64,000 nucleotides of DNA from Chitinivorax sp. B (GCF_005503445.1 NZ_SCOH01000003.1:124001-188000), one strand, 5' to 3'; shown: positions 18,724-28,234, numbered from the stretch's first letter. Numbers and translations: made by a program. The notes: generated by a model from the sequence alone, not told the origin.

Positions 18724-20043
18724 TCAGTTTTCTTTGCTGCAATCACGTGGCGTGACACCCTTCTCTTTGGCATAGGCTGCCGCTGATGCCTCGATCATCG
18801 GCCGTACCAAACCTTTGTCAGCGGCCACCCAGTCGGTGATCGGAATCCAGCGTGTGCCATCCCATTGCTGAAAACGCACCATGCCAGCCCCCTCATGATC
18901 CATACAGCTGGTCGCCAGTGGCGGTACCAATCCCACTGCGCCAAGCTCTTTCAGGCGCTTGTCGTCGATCTTGAGGTGCTCTAGCCCCCAACGGACTTGT
19001 TCACCAGTCAGCGGTTTCTTGCCGAATTTGCCCTGTGCCACACGAATGGCTTCCACATTCAAAATGCCATGCACTACCCCGCGGTTATAGTTGGCGTGGC
19101 CAACCCGGTTCGAGTCCTGCATATTGCCTTTACCCGCGCCATAGATAACTTTCTTGATGTCTTGTACCACCGGATAATTCGCACCCGAAGGTGCAAAGGC
19201 GGCAGCAATATAGCCCTTTGCCACGCCACCGGCTGGCACAACATCGTCTTCAGCCCCTGCCCACCATACCCCCACCATCTTGTCCCGCGGGAAGCCCACC
19301 TTGGCAGCGGCCTTGATTGCCGCAGCACTCATCACGCCCCACCCGCGCAGGATCACCCAGTCCGGCTTCAGTTGCCGAATTTGCAGCCATTGCGACTGTT
19401 GCTCATTACCAGGGGCCGGTACTTCGACATTGGACAGCTCGAAGCCATATTTCTTGGCCTGTGCTTCCAATACCGGGATGGTTTCCTTGCCATAAGCCGA
19501 GCCATGATAGAGGTTGACGATCTTCTTGCCCTTCAGTTTGTCCATTCCACCTTCACGCTGGCCAATGAACTTGATCTTGGTGGTACTCTGGCTCCAGTAA
19601 TTGGTCAGCAATGGAAATACCCATGGGAACACCCTGCCGTCGGAAGCGTCAGTGCGGCCATAGCCAATCGACACGATCGGAATCTTGTCCTGGGCAGCTC
19701 GCTCCAACACAGCATAGGTAATGCCGGTCGACAGAAAGTTGAACATCGAGGCACCGGTTGGCCCTTTACCCTTCAACCGGTCATAACACTCTACACCGCG
19801 ATCCACTTTGTATTCGGTTTCGCACTCCTCGTATGTCAGCTTGACGCCGCCCACCCCGCCTTCCTTGATATTGATGTAGTTGAGATAATCAATGAATCCA
19901 CCATACACCCCAGTACCGCCTGCTGCATAAGGTCCAATACGATAACTGGGCATGGGAATGAACTGCTCACCTGCCGCCAGCAACGAGGTTGCGAGTAACC
20001 CCGCGCTACAGCCCACCACTGCTGCCAGATGCTTTGTTTTCAT
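18724..20043 (-). CDS. Periplasmic substrate-binding protein of the Liv-type transporter
   Basis: A 439-residue binding protein with signal peptide (MKTKHLAAVVGCSAGLLATS, cleaved near LLAAG). The start ATG at 20043 is preceded by GGAGGAGAAGACA. The type I periplasmic fold is recognisable (VGGVKLTYEECETEYKVDRG, then WVILRGWGVMSAAAIKAA). This is a subgroup of long binding proteins found with aromatic- or fatty-acid-type ligases rather than classic LivJ/LivK, so the ligand may be a carboxylic acid and not leucine. It lies between livM and livF. Confidence 0.88.
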   Translation of the reverse strand: MKTKHLAAVVGCSAGLLATSLLAAGEQFIPMPSYRIGPYAAGGTGVYGGFIDYLNYINIKEGGVGGVKLTYEECETEYKVDRGVECYDRLKGKGPTGASMFNFLSTGITYAVLERAAQDKIPIVSIGYGRTDASDGRVFPWVFPLLTNYWSQSTTKIKFIGQREGGMDKLKGKKIVNLYHGSAYGKETIPVLEAQAKKYGFELSNVEVPAPGNEQQSQWLQIRQLKPDWVILRGWGVMSAAAIKAAAKVGFPRDKMVGVWWAGAEDDVVPAGGVAKGYIAAAFAPSGANYPVVQDIKKVIYGAGKGNMQDSNRVGHANYNRGVVHGILNVEAIRVAQGKFGKKPLTGEQVRWGLEHLKIDDKRLKELGAVGLVPPLATSCMDHEGAGMVRFQQWDGTRWIPITDWVAADKGLVRPMIEASAAAYAKEKGVTPRDCSKEN

Positions 20044-20069
20044 TGTCTTCTCCTCCGGTTTCGGTTTGC

Positions 20070-21134
20070 TTAATGCGGAAACGGCCACAAACGCAGCTTC
20101 TCCTTCGCAATCCGCCACAACTGTGCCAAGCCCAATGGTTCCACGATCAGAAAGAACATGATCAGTGCACCGAATACCATGTATTCCAGATTCGACAGTA
20201 ACTGGCTGCTGACCGCCCCATGCAGCCATCCCGCCATTACATTCAGCAAAATCGGCAACAACACAATGAAGGCCGCCCCCAGAAAGCTACCCAACACCGT
20301 GCCCATCCCTCCGATAATGATCATGAACAGAATCTCGAAACTACGGCGCAGATCAAATGCCTGTGGTTCGACCGTCCCCAGAAAGATGAATGCCCACAGC
20401 GCGCCCGCCACCCCGCAATAGAACGAACTGACGGCAAAAGCCAGCAATTTGGTTCTAAGGATAGGAATTCCGATCACTTCGGCAGCCACATCCATGTCCC
20501 GTACCGCCATCCAGGCACGCCCCGTGCTACTGCGTATCATGTTCTTGGCCGCCACAGTCAATGCCACCACCACCGTCAACGTCAGCAGATAACGCATCTG
20601 CGGGGTATCGATGGCCATGCCGAATACTTGCATCTTCGGCGCTGAGATCACCCCCGACGAGCTGTAATTGGAAAACCAGCCAAACTTAGTCAATGCCCAC
20701 TCGATGAAGAACTGGGCGGCCAGTGTCGCCACCGCCAGATAGAAGCCTTTGATCCGCAGGCTGGGCAGGCCAAATACAATCCCCACCCCAGCCGAGACCA
20801 GGCCTGCCAACACAAATGCAAGTAATAGCGGCATGCCCGGGACACGCAACATGAAGTTGTAGGCCGCGAAGGCCCCAACCGCCATGAAAGCCGCCGACCC
20901 CAGAGATAACAAGCCGGCATAACCGGTCAGGATGTTCAGTCCCAAGGCGGCCAGGCTTAAAATCAGAAACGGAACCAGTATCGAGCCAATGAAGTATTCG
21001 CTCCCCCACATTGGTACTGCGATGAATGCAAGCAACAGCAACACCAGCAAGGCATAACGTTCCTGCGCGATGGGGAAAATGGCCGAGTCGGCTGCGTAAC
21101 TGGTTTTGAACTGGCCCGCCTCACGATAGATCAT
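20070..21134 (-). CDS. livM: Branched-chain amino acid-type ABC permease (LivM-like)
   Basis: A 354-residue integral membrane permease with about nine to ten hydrophobic segments. Characteristic LivM parts are LGLNILTGYAGLLSLGSAAF and the cytoplasmic loop TGRAWMAVRDMDVAAEVIGI that docks the ATPases. The segment IIIGGMGTVLGSFLGAAFI near the end is also typical. It lies 13 bases after livH and 26 bases before the binding-protein gene. Confidence 0.92.
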   Translation of the reverse strand: MIYREAGQFKTSYAADSAIFPIAQERYALLVLLLLAFIAVPMWGSEYFIGSILVPFLILSLAALGLNILTGYAGLLSLGSAAFMAVGAFAAYNFMLRVPGMPLLLAFVLAGLVSAGVGIVFGLPSLRIKGFYLAVATLAAQFFIEWALTKFGWFSNYSSSGVISAPKMQVFGMAIDTPQMRYLLTLTVVVALTVAAKNMIRSSTGRAWMAVRDMDVAAEVIGIPILRTKLLAFAVSSFYCGVAGALWAFIFLGTVEPQAFDLRRSFEILFMIIIGGMGTVLGSFLGAAFIVLLPILLNVMAGWLHGAVSSQLLSNLEYMVFGALIMFFLIVEPLGLAQLWRIAKEKLRLWPFPH

Positions 21135-21147
21135 GGTTTACACTCCC

Positions 21148-22041
21148 TCATACCCGTTCGATATGGCGTTCGCCAAACAAACCCTCTGGTCGCACCAGCA
21201 GAAACGCAAGCGCCAGTACGTAAGGGAACCAGTTTTCGATGCCCCCACCGATATGCGGCCCGATATACACTTCAGCCAGCTTTTCACCCGCCCCGACAAT
21301 CAAACCACCGACAATGGCTCCGGGTATCGATTCAAACCCGCCCAGAATCAATACTGGCAATGCCTTCAGTACCACCAGCGTCAACGCAAACTGCACCCCA
21401 AGCCGCGATCCCCACAATAGCCCAGCCACCAGCGCCACCAAGCCGGCTACTCCCCACACCACCGCCCACACGTGCTGCAGCGGAATGCCGATCGACAATG
21501 CCGCCTGATGATCATCAGCTACCGCCCGCAAGGCGCGCCCGATACGTGTACGGTTAAAGAACAACGCCAGTGTAGTTACCAGCACCCCTGCCGTACCAGA
21601 TGCAAACAGATCGAACTTGGAAATCGACAAGTTATATTCATCCAGCAACCAGCCCACGGGTTCATCGGTAATACCCAGATCCAACCCATGTACCTCGGTA
21701 CCCCACAGCGCCTGGCCAAAGCCTTCCAGAAAGAAACTCAGCCCAATAGTGGCCATGAACAGCGAGATAGGGGGCTGATTCACCAACTTGCGTAGCACTA
21801 CCCGCTCAATCGCCAATCCCAGTAACACCATGACACCCAACGTGATCAACAACGCCAGCCAGAATGGCACCCCTTTGGCCAGAATACTGACAAAAGTCAG
21901 TGCCGCGAACAGTACCATGGCGCCCTGCGCAAAGTTGAACACACCGGATGCTTTGTAAATCAGCACGAAGCCAATCGCCACCAGCGAATACATCACGCCG
22001 GAAAGCAAACCACCAATCAGTACTTCAAAGAAAAACTGCAT
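21148..22041 (-). CDS. livH: Branched-chain amino acid-type ABC permease (LivH-like)
   Basis: A 297-residue permease beginning MQFFFEVLIGGLLSGVMYSL, the usual LivH N-terminus. It has GRALRAVADDHQAALSIGI as the EAA-like loop and ILGGFESIPGAIVGGLIVGA near the end. It partners the adjacent LivM protein in the inner membrane. The 123-base gap between livG and livH is the largest inside the operon and could hold an internal signal; nothing specific was seen there. Confidence 0.92.
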   Translation of the reverse strand: MQFFFEVLIGGLLSGVMYSLVAIGFVLIYKASGVFNFAQGAMVLFAALTFVSILAKGVPFWLALLITLGVMVLLGLAIERVVLRKLVNQPPISLFMATIGLSFFLEGFGQALWGTEVHGLDLGITDEPVGWLLDEYNLSISKFDLFASGTAGVLVTTLALFFNRTRIGRALRAVADDHQAALSIGIPLQHVWAVVWGVAGLVALVAGLLWGSRLGVQFALTLVVLKALPVLILGGFESIPGAIVGGLIVGAGEKLAEVYIGPHIGGGIENWFPYVLALAFLLVRPEGLFGERHIERV

Positions 22042-22164
22042 GGCACAGCCTCACTTTCCGAAGGGGTCAATCCAGCATTGGAGCGACCGGCTGCTGGCTG
22101 AATGTGGTGATGCCCTTGTCCCTGGCTACCGCAAAATCAGGCTGTCAGCCCGATAACGCTGCAA

Positions 22165-22947
22165 TCAGTGTGTCGTACCGAGGTATGCGGCAATCACAGC
22201 CGGGTCACTACGCACCTGGTCTGGCGGTCCATCCCCGATCTTCTTGCCATAATCCAGCACCACGACGCGATGGGAGATATCCATGACCACGCCCATGTCA
22301 TGCTCGATCAGTACAATGGTGGTGCCGAACTCATCATTCACATCCAGAATGAAACGGCACATATCCTGTTTTTCTTCGACATTCATGCCTGCCATTGGCT
22401 CATCCAGCAGCAACATATCCGGCTCGGCCGCCAATGCACGCCCCAGTTCAACCCGTTTCTGCAGTCCATAGGGCAAGCGGCCTACCGGTGTTTTGCGAAT
22501 AGCCTGGATCTCCAGAAAATCGATGATCTCTTCCACCTTGTGGCGATGGCTGATTTCTTCCCGCTGCGCACGCCCCCAATACAGCGCTTGTGCCAGAAAG
22601 CTGCTGCGCAATTTCAAATTTCGGCCGGTCATGATGTTGTCCAGCACGCTCATACCCTTGAACAAGGCAATATTCTGGAAGGTACGAGCGATGCCCTGCT
22701 TTGCTGCCTCATGCGGTTTCATTTGCGCGCGGGTCTTGCCCTTGTAGGTAATGCTGCCTTGCTGGGGGTGATAGACACCATTGATCACATTCAGCATCGA
22801 GCTCTTGCCAGCACCATTCGGGCCGATGATCGACAGAATCTCGTGCTCCCGGACATCCAGGCTGATATTGGTCAGCGCATTCACCCCACCAAACGATAGT
22901 GAGATGTTGTCTACCTTCAGCATCACATCGCCGATTGCCTGCCCCAT
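22165..22947 (-). CDS. livG: Branched-chain amino acid-type ABC transporter ATPase (LivG-like)
   Basis: A 260-residue ATPase with Walker A GPNGAGKSSML and Q-loop GIARTFQNIALFKGMSV. In place of the usual LSGGQ it has LPYGLQKRVELGRAL, which is normal for LivG proteins. Walker B is MLLLDEPMAGM, with the H-loop in VLIEHDMGVVMDI. Its ATG overlaps the stop of the upstream synthetase gene by one base (TGATG), which indicates coupled translation. Confidence 0.92.
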   Translation of the reverse strand: MGQAIGDVMLKVDNISLSFGGVNALTNISLDVREHEILSIIGPNGAGKSSMLNVINGVYHPQQGSITYKGKTRAQMKPHEAAKQGIARTFQNIALFKGMSVLDNIMTGRNLKLRSSFLAQALYWGRAQREEISHRHKVEEIIDFLEIQAIRKTPVGRLPYGLQKRVELGRALAAEPDMLLLDEPMAGMNVEEKQDMCRFILDVNDEFGTTIVLIEHDMGVVMDISHRVVVLDYGKKIGDGPPDQVRSDPAVIAAYLGTTH

Positions 22948-24932
22948 CAGGCAGCCTCCTTCCGCATATCAACGACTGGGAAGGTACGTACCTCCCATAT
23001 CTTCAGATCAGCCCGAATGTGACCGGTACGACCATCCTCGAAGCGTACTTGGGCATCCACTTCGCAGTGAGCCAGGCCTTCATAGAGCGCATCAATCAGC
23101 ACTTGGTACTTTTCAGCAATATAACGACGCCGCACTTTGCGCGTGCGAGTTAATTCACCGTCATCTGCGTCCAGCTCTTTGTGCAGAACCAGGAAACGCT
23201 TGATTTGCGAACCACCCAGTTTTGAATCGTGCGACAGATCTTTGTTGACCTTTTTCACACATTCGCGAATCAGCTCGTATACAGCCACCTGCCCAGCCAG
23301 ATCGGTGTAGCCGGAGTAAGGCAGGCCATGTCGTTCCGCCCAGTTGCCGACTGCCTGCATATCGATATTGATAAAGGCAGTAGCTTCGTCTCGCTTGTCA
23401 CCGAAGACCACTGCTTCCTTGATATAAGGAAAGAATTTGAGCTTGTTTTCAATGAATTTCGGTGCGAAGAGCGTGCCATCGTTCATCTTGCCTACGTCTT
23501 TGGCACGATCGATGATACGCAGGTGGCCCTCATCGTCGAAATATCCCGCGTCACCCGTATGGAAAAAACCATCCTGCGTGAACGCCTCCGCCGTGGCATC
23601 CGGTCGCTTGAAATATTCCTTCAACAATCCCGGGCTTTTGACCATGATCTCGCCGCTCTCATCCAACTTGATCTCGACGCCTTTCATCGGTTTCCCAACC
23701 GTACCCAGCTTCACACCACCATTGGGATGCATACACACTGAAACAAATGTTTCAGTCATGCCATAAAGCTGTTTCAGATTGATCCCCAGTGAGCGATAGA
23801 AATCAAACAGATCCGGGCCAATGGCTTCACCGCCGGTGTAGGCAACTTTGACACGGCTTAAACCCAGCACATTTTTCAAGGGCGCAAACACCAGTAGATT
23901 GCCCAGCCAATAGGTCAATCGCTGCCCAAACGAGACACGATGACCATCCAGCATCTGTGGGCCAATCAGCTTGGCTTGATCCATGAAAAAGCGAAATACC
24001 CGGCGCTTGATCCAACTTGCGTCCTCCATGCGGATGGAAACCTGCGTGAGAATACTTTCGTAAATTCGCGGTGGAGCAAAGAAATAGGTTGGCCCAACTT
24101 CGCGCATGTCACTCATCACCGTGTCGGATGACTCTGGGCAATGCACGGTAAAGCCCGTTACCAAAGCCTGCGCGTAGGAAAACAGGTGATCCCCGACCCA
24201 GGCCATCGGCAGATAGGCCACGGCTGCATCGTGTCGATCCAGCCCATCGAATTCCGCATCGACCTGCGCCATGGTGATGCAAGCCAGATGGGTGTGACAG
24301 ACGCCCTTCGGCTGGCCAGTCGTCCCAGAGGTATAAAGCATGATGGCAATGTCGCTCGATTGCCCTTGGGCGACTTCCCGTGAGAACTGTTCAGGCTGCA
24401 CTTGATAGCTCAGCTCCCCTTCAGCGCGCAGCCCGACATAATCAAGCAACATGGCATCGGTGTAGTGCCGCATTCCGCGAGGATTGTCATAGACGATGGC
24501 TTGTAGACCTGGACAGCGATCGCGGATTTCAAGCAGCTTGTCGACCTGCTCCTGATCCTCCACCACTGCAATATGAATGTCAGCATCTTGCAGTACATAG
24601 ACCATTTCATCGGCCACGGCGTCCTGATACAGCGGTACCGGAATGCCGCCCAGGCACTGGGCTGCCAGCATCGACCAATAGAGGCGGGGGCGATTGTCGC
24701 CGATCACGCCAAGCCGATCACCACGCCGGAAGCCACGAGCAAGTAGGCCGCAGGCTAACAGACGCACTTCCTGCGCCACTTCAGCCCATGTCCAGGTTTG
24801 CCAGATGCCTAGGTCTTTTTCACGAATGGCAGGATGATTGCCATGTTGAACAGCCAGTTCAAGCATCAAGCGGGGAAACGTGTCAGCCCGACCTGCAGAT
24901 GCAGGCCGGGCAAACCCTGCTGGTTGCTGCAT
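22947..24932 (-). CDS. Long AMP-binding acyl-CoA synthetase
   Basis: A 661-residue adenylate-forming enzyme that would make an acyl-CoA from a carboxylic acid, ATP and CoA. The phosphate loop is MLYTSGTTGQPKGVCHTH; further motifs are YGMTETFVSVCMHPNGG and FFHTGDAGYFDDEGHLRIID. The size and the C-terminal lid match the long-chain acyl-CoA synthetase group that commonly heads Liv-type operons. The ATG at 24932 has GGAG six bases upstream. In-frame ATGs at 24938 and 24950 are alternatives. As first gene of the operon it is likely the key activation step for the imported compound; specificity is unknown. Confidence 0.88.
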   Translation of the reverse strand: MQQPAGFARPASAGRADTFPRLMLELAVQHGNHPAIREKDLGIWQTWTWAEVAQEVRLLACGLLARGFRRGDRLGVIGDNRPRLYWSMLAAQCLGGIPVPLYQDAVADEMVYVLQDADIHIAVVEDQEQVDKLLEIRDRCPGLQAIVYDNPRGMRHYTDAMLLDYVGLRAEGELSYQVQPEQFSREVAQGQSSDIAIMLYTSGTTGQPKGVCHTHLACITMAQVDAEFDGLDRHDAAVAYLPMAWVGDHLFSYAQALVTGFTVHCPESSDTVMSDMREVGPTYFFAPPRIYESILTQVSIRMEDASWIKRRVFRFFMDQAKLIGPQMLDGHRVSFGQRLTYWLGNLLVFAPLKNVLGLSRVKVAYTGGEAIGPDLFDFYRSLGINLKQLYGMTETFVSVCMHPNGGVKLGTVGKPMKGVEIKLDESGEIMVKSPGLLKEYFKRPDATAEAFTQDGFFHTGDAGYFDDEGHLRIIDRAKDVGKMNDGTLFAPKFIENKLKFFPYIKEAVVFGDKRDEATAFINIDMQAVGNWAERHGLPYSGYTDLAGQVAVYELIRECVKKVNKDLSHDSKLGGSQIKRFLVLHKELDADDGELTRTRKVRRRYIAEKYQVLIDALYEGLAHCEVDAQVRFEDGRTGHIRADLKIWEVRTFPVVDMRKEAA

Positions 24933-25345
24933 ATCCATGTCTCCATCCATCCTTCCGTTTGTTCTGCAAAGCAGCTCAATCGGCCTCCACGAAGAACGAG
25001 GACTGATCAAGGTCGTTGTAGCAGGCTGTCAGGTACGTCGCGAGTTTTTATTATGGTTTCGCATGACGTTCATTGCTACAACATGCTTCTTTCGACATGT
25101 TACGGCGTGGATATATTTGATTTTATTGTTGATTGCAGCATGCACCGTCTGACGCGGCGTTTCAGCAGTTATTACGTTAACGTAAACGTAATATGTGAAT
25201 TAACTGTACTTGGATTAACGGGCCTCTGTCAACGTTTCAAGGCCTATCAAGCGGGATTTTTCGATCGTGCAATGCAGCAGAAATGCCACATGGAAAATCA
25301 CGGGATGATCATGTCCCATCCAATCGAATGGAACATGACTCACAA
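24933..25345. promoter_or_regulatory. Upstream region of the ABC transporter operon
   Basis: No gene is visible between the acyl-CoA synthetase start and the cysB stop codon. The region carries the striking element at 25172-25191 described separately and is otherwise AT-rich. It must hold the leftward promoter of the eight-gene transporter operon. Confidence 0.5.
25172..25191. promoter_or_regulatory. Palindromic operator-like element TTACGTTAACGTAAACGTAA
   Basis: TTACGTTAACGTAA (25172-25185) is a perfect 14-base palindrome, and a further ACGTAA follows at once, giving three ACGT cores at a 6-base spacing. It lies about 240 bases upstream of the acyl-CoA synthetase start. ACGT-repeat palindromes of this kind resemble sites proposed for LiuR-type MerR regulators of branched-chain amino acid use in proteobacteria. 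That match is from memory and is only suggestive. Confidence 0.55.
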
Positions 25346-26278
25346 TCAGTCGTCACGACGACCCATTGCCTCTTCCACCGCTACGCGTGTCTGGTGCGGG
25401 GCAAACAGCTCGATGAATGCATAAGTGTAGCCACGCAAATATGCGTCACGACGTACGCCAATGCGGGTTGTACTTGGCTCGAACAAGTGGCTGGCATCAA
25501 TGGACCGCAAACCAACGTCGCGCTCCGGTTCAAATGCCATGCTGGCAATCAAACCAACCCCCAAACCCAATGCCACATAAGTCTTGATGACATCAGTATC
25601 GATAGCGGTCAGCACGACATTCGGGGTAATGCCACGCGTTTCGAATGCCTTGTTGATCTTGGAGCGGCCGGCAAAGGCAAAGTCATAGGTGATGATGGGA
25701 TAAGTAGCAATCTCTTCAAGCGCCACATTGTGCCCCAACGACAGCAACGGATGGCCTTCTGGCACCACGACGCTGCGGTTCCAGGTATAGCAGGGCAACA
25801 TGGCAAGCTCAGGGTACAACTCAATACCTTCCGTTGCGATGGCAATATCCGCTTCACCCGCCACTACCATTTCGCAGATCTGTGTGGGACTGCCCTGCTT
25901 GATGGACAACTTCACTTTCGGGAATAGCTCGACAAAGCGGTGAATCACACTGGGAAGCGCGTAACGCGCCTGGGTATGTGTGGTAGCAATGGTCAAGCTG
26001 CCAACCGACTCATTGGCATATTCTTCACCCACCCGCTTCAGGTTACCCGCCTCACGAAGGATTCGCTCGGCAATTCGCAGAATTTCACGGCCAGGTGGCG
26101 ATACGTCCACCACACGCTTACCGTTGCGAATGAACACCTGCACGCCCAGCTCATCCTCCAGCAACCGAATTTGTTTGCTGATACCTGGTTGTGAGGTGTG
26201 CAATTTCTCCGCCGCATCCGAGACATTCAGTCCCTGCTTGGCGACCTCAACAAGATAGCGAAGTTGTTGCAGCTTCAT
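25346..26278 (-). CDS. cysB: CysB-type LysR regulator of sulfur assimilation
   Basis: A 310-residue LysR regulator beginning MKLQQLRYLVEVAKQGLNVS, with the CysB/Cbl helix-turn-helix AAEKLHTSQPGISKQIRLLE. The effector-domain segments TTHTQARYALP and KQGSPTQICEMV match the sulfate/N-acetylserine-binding residues of CysB. The ATG at 26278 starts the conserved N-terminus; an in-frame start at 26326 does not. It is divergent from a tauE-like gene and cysH, both plausible targets. Cbl is the alternative, but a cysH neighbour supports CysB. Confidence 0.92.
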   Translation of the reverse strand: MKLQQLRYLVEVAKQGLNVSDAAEKLHTSQPGISKQIRLLEDELGVQVFIRNGKRVVDVSPPGREILRIAERILREAGNLKRVGEEYANESVGSLTIATTHTQARYALPSVIHRFVELFPKVKLSIKQGSPTQICEMVVAGEADIAIATEGIELYPELAMLPCYTWNRSVVVPEGHPLLSLGHNVALEEIATYPIITYDFAFAGRSKINKAFETRGITPNVVLTAIDTDVIKTYVALGLGVGLIASMAFEPERDVGLRSIDASHLFEPSTTRIGVRRDAYLRGYTYAFIELFAPHQTRVAVEEAMGRRDD

Positions 26279-26420
26279 CTTACCAGCACCTATTTTTAAT
26301 ATCATCAAGTTATAAAATAGTAACACATTATTCTTTTGTGCATATAAACCCGGTTGCTAAGATGATCAACCTGCTGTCGAACTGGCGATAGCATGACTCC
26401 ACAATAGAGTAGGCACCGCC
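26279..26420. promoter_or_regulatory. Divergent promoter region between cysB and the tauE-like gene
   Basis: A 142-base AT-rich spacer with TATAAA-like strings around 26311 and 26344. A CysB-type regulator would be expected to bind here and control both directions. No clear operator repeat could be assigned. Confidence 0.45.
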
Positions 26421-27197
26421 ATGGAATGGATTTACACGCTGTCAGGCCTTGTTGTCGGTTTCATTGTCGGAATGACGGGAGTTGGCGGCGGCTCGCTGAT
26501 GACGCCGATCCTGCTCTATTTTGGCATCAACCCAGCCACCGCCGTCGGAACCGATTTGTTATATGCAGCCATCACCAAAGCAGGTGGGGTATATGTTCAT
26601 CAAAAACACCGCAACATCGACTGGCACATCACGCTCTGGTTAGCGCTGGGTAGTGTTCCCGCCTCTTTGCTGACGGTGTGGGCGATGCATCATATTCATA
26701 CCGATATCGAAAGCCTGAACGCACTGATCAAGCGTGCATTGGGTATCGCGTTGATTGCTACGGCCCTGGCCATCATCCTGAAATCGAGATTGTTGAAATT
26801 CGCACAGCGCCACGCCGGCGACTGGCTTGCCTTACCCGATAGCGAACGACGCGGCATTACCCTGGCAGTAGGGCTGTCGCTTGGTGTCGTAGTCACGTTG
26901 TCATCGATTGGTGCTGGTGCGTTGGGGACTGTCGCCCTGTTCCTGCTTTATCCATTAATCCCGACATCACGCCTGGTTGGTACGGAAATCGCCCATGCCG
27001 TACCGCTGACATTGGTTGCAGGCATCGGACATGCAGGTTTGGGTAATATAGATTGGCAGGTACTGGGGGCATTGCTAATCGGCTCGTTACCTGGCATCTA
27101 TCTTGGCGGCAAACTCTCCGGTGGAGTATCCGATCATTATCTACGCCCGGCACTGGCCCTGATGCTCGCCGTCGTCGGCACCAAGCTGGTGATGTAG
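26421..27197 (+). CDS. TauE/SafE-family sulfite/organosulfonate exporter-like membrane protein
   Basis: A 258-residue membrane protein of the TauE/SafE family with about eight hydrophobic segments. The first, SGLVVGFIVGMTGVGGGSLM, has the family glycine motif; the related repeat GVVVTLSSIGAGALGTVALF occurs in the second half. The family moves sulfite, sulfoacetate or related anions through the inner membrane. Its place between cysB and cysH suggests it handles sulfite or sulfate around assimilatory reduction. The direction of transport is uncertain. Confidence 0.85.
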   Translation: MEWIYTLSGLVVGFIVGMTGVGGGSLMTPILLYFGINPATAVGTDLLYAAITKAGGVYVHQKHRNIDWHITLWLALGSVPASLLTVWAMHHIHTDIESLNALIKRALGIALIATALAIILKSRLLKFAQRHAGDWLALPDSERRGITLAVGLSLGVVVTLSSIGAGALGTVALFLLYPLIPTSRLVGTEIAHAVPLTLVAGIGHAGLGNIDWQVLGALLIGSLPGIYLGGKLSGGVSDHYLRPALALMLAVVGTKLVM

Positions 27198-27249
27198 TTT
27201 TTGGGTTTGGACATTATCGTTTCAAACACTGTGTTTTCTGGAGTACACA

Positions 27250-27936
27250 ATGAGTCTGCAAGTCAAAATCGATGCAGCCCTGGCTTTGCTGCAACGCATC
27301 AGCCACGACTATAGCCCCGCCGTCTTCGCCAATAGTTTGGGGGCTGAAGATATGGTGCTGACGGACCTGATTGCCAAATCTGGCACCACTATTGAGGTAT
27401 TCAGCCTGGATACGGGGCGCTTACCAGCAGAAACTTACGCTTTGATTCAAGAAGCCGCTGAGATCTATCCCTCAGTTCCAATCAGAATCTACTTCCCCAA
27501 GACTGACTCAGTTGAGCAGTATGTCAACGAACACGGGATCAATGGTTTTTATCAAAGTGTTGAACTACGTAAGTCCTGTTGCCACATCCGTAAAATCGAA
27601 CCATTACGACGTGCCTTGGCTGGGAAAAAAGCATGGATTACAGGCCTGCGCCGGCAGCAATCCACCACTCGTACCGACCTACCAGAACACGAATTTGACA
27701 AAGACAATGGTCTAGAAAAATTCAACCCACTGGTGGAGTGGACCGAAAAAGAGGTCTGGGAATATATTCGCGCCAATGCAGTGCCGTATAACGCACTACA
27801 TGACCAGCATTATCCATCAATTGGCTGCGCTCCCTGTACCCGGGCCATTGCCATGGGTGAAGACATTCGAGCGGGGCGCTGGTGGTGGGAAGATCCCGCC
27901 AACAAGGAATGTGGTTTGCACGTCAAGAAAATCTGA
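27250..27936 (+). CDS. cysH: Assimilatory adenylylsulfate (APS) reductase, CysH family
   Basis: A 228-residue reductase of the PAPS/APS reductase family. Besides the C-terminal active-site segment KECGLHVKK, it has the paired cysteines KSCCHIRKIEPL and IGCAPCTRA. These are the four iron-sulfur ligands of the 4Fe-4S branch that uses APS directly. It would reduce APS to sulfite with thioredoxin. GGAGTACACA precedes the ATG. It lies 52 bases after the tauE-like gene and is followed by a hairpin at 27942-27963. The sulfurylase genes are not in the window. Confidence 0.92.
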   Translation: MSLQVKIDAALALLQRISHDYSPAVFANSLGAEDMVLTDLIAKSGTTIEVFSLDTGRLPAETYALIQEAAEIYPSVPIRIYFPKTDSVEQYVNEHGINGFYQSVELRKSCCHIRKIEPLRRALAGKKAWITGLRRQQSTTRTDLPEHEFDKDNGLEKFNPLVEWTEKEVWEYIRANAVPYNALHDQHYPSIGCAPCTRAIAMGEDIRAGRWWWEDPANKECGLHVKKI

Positions 27937-27941
27937 TTCCC

Positions 27942-27963
27942 AGACCCTGTTTGTCCAGGGTCT
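27942..27963 (+). terminator. Hairpin just after cysH
   Basis: AGACCCTG and CAGGGTCT pair around a 6-base loop, starting six bases after the cysH stop. The following run is TCTCGTT, so the U-tract is weak; a moderate terminator is likely. Confidence 0.6.
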
Positions 27964-28026
27964 TCTCGTTGCGCTGTACCACCAAAACCCACCAATTGGC
28001 ACTCAATTCAATCAAGAATATGCTGA

Positions 28027-28042
28027 AAAATACGCGTATTTT
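28027..28042. promoter_or_regulatory. Perfect palindrome AAAATACGCGTATTTT
   Basis: This 16-base perfect palindrome lies about 190 bases upstream of the orphan gene at 28235. A half-site-like TAAAATACGTGAT follows at about 28055. It looks like a dimeric regulator site but matches none I can name. Confidence 0.45.
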
Positions 28043-28234
28043 GTGCGCAACTTAGTAAAATACGTGATCGCTGAACATCACTACTTCGGGTTGGCGGCCC
28101 CTCCACCGAGGCCACATGGATGCAGTAAGATGGCCAGTACCCACTTCATCGACAAGATATCTGAAACCTATTTCGCCTAGATTCAACACCCAAGTAACGT
28201 TATTGAATCAATGCATTACCAACACGGAGCAACC

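Noticed and set aside
18997-19998. A 333-codon plus-strand frame opposite the binding-protein gene
   Set aside because: Composition is that of a shadow frame, and the minus-strand gene has a signal peptide, good ribosome site and full-length homology features.
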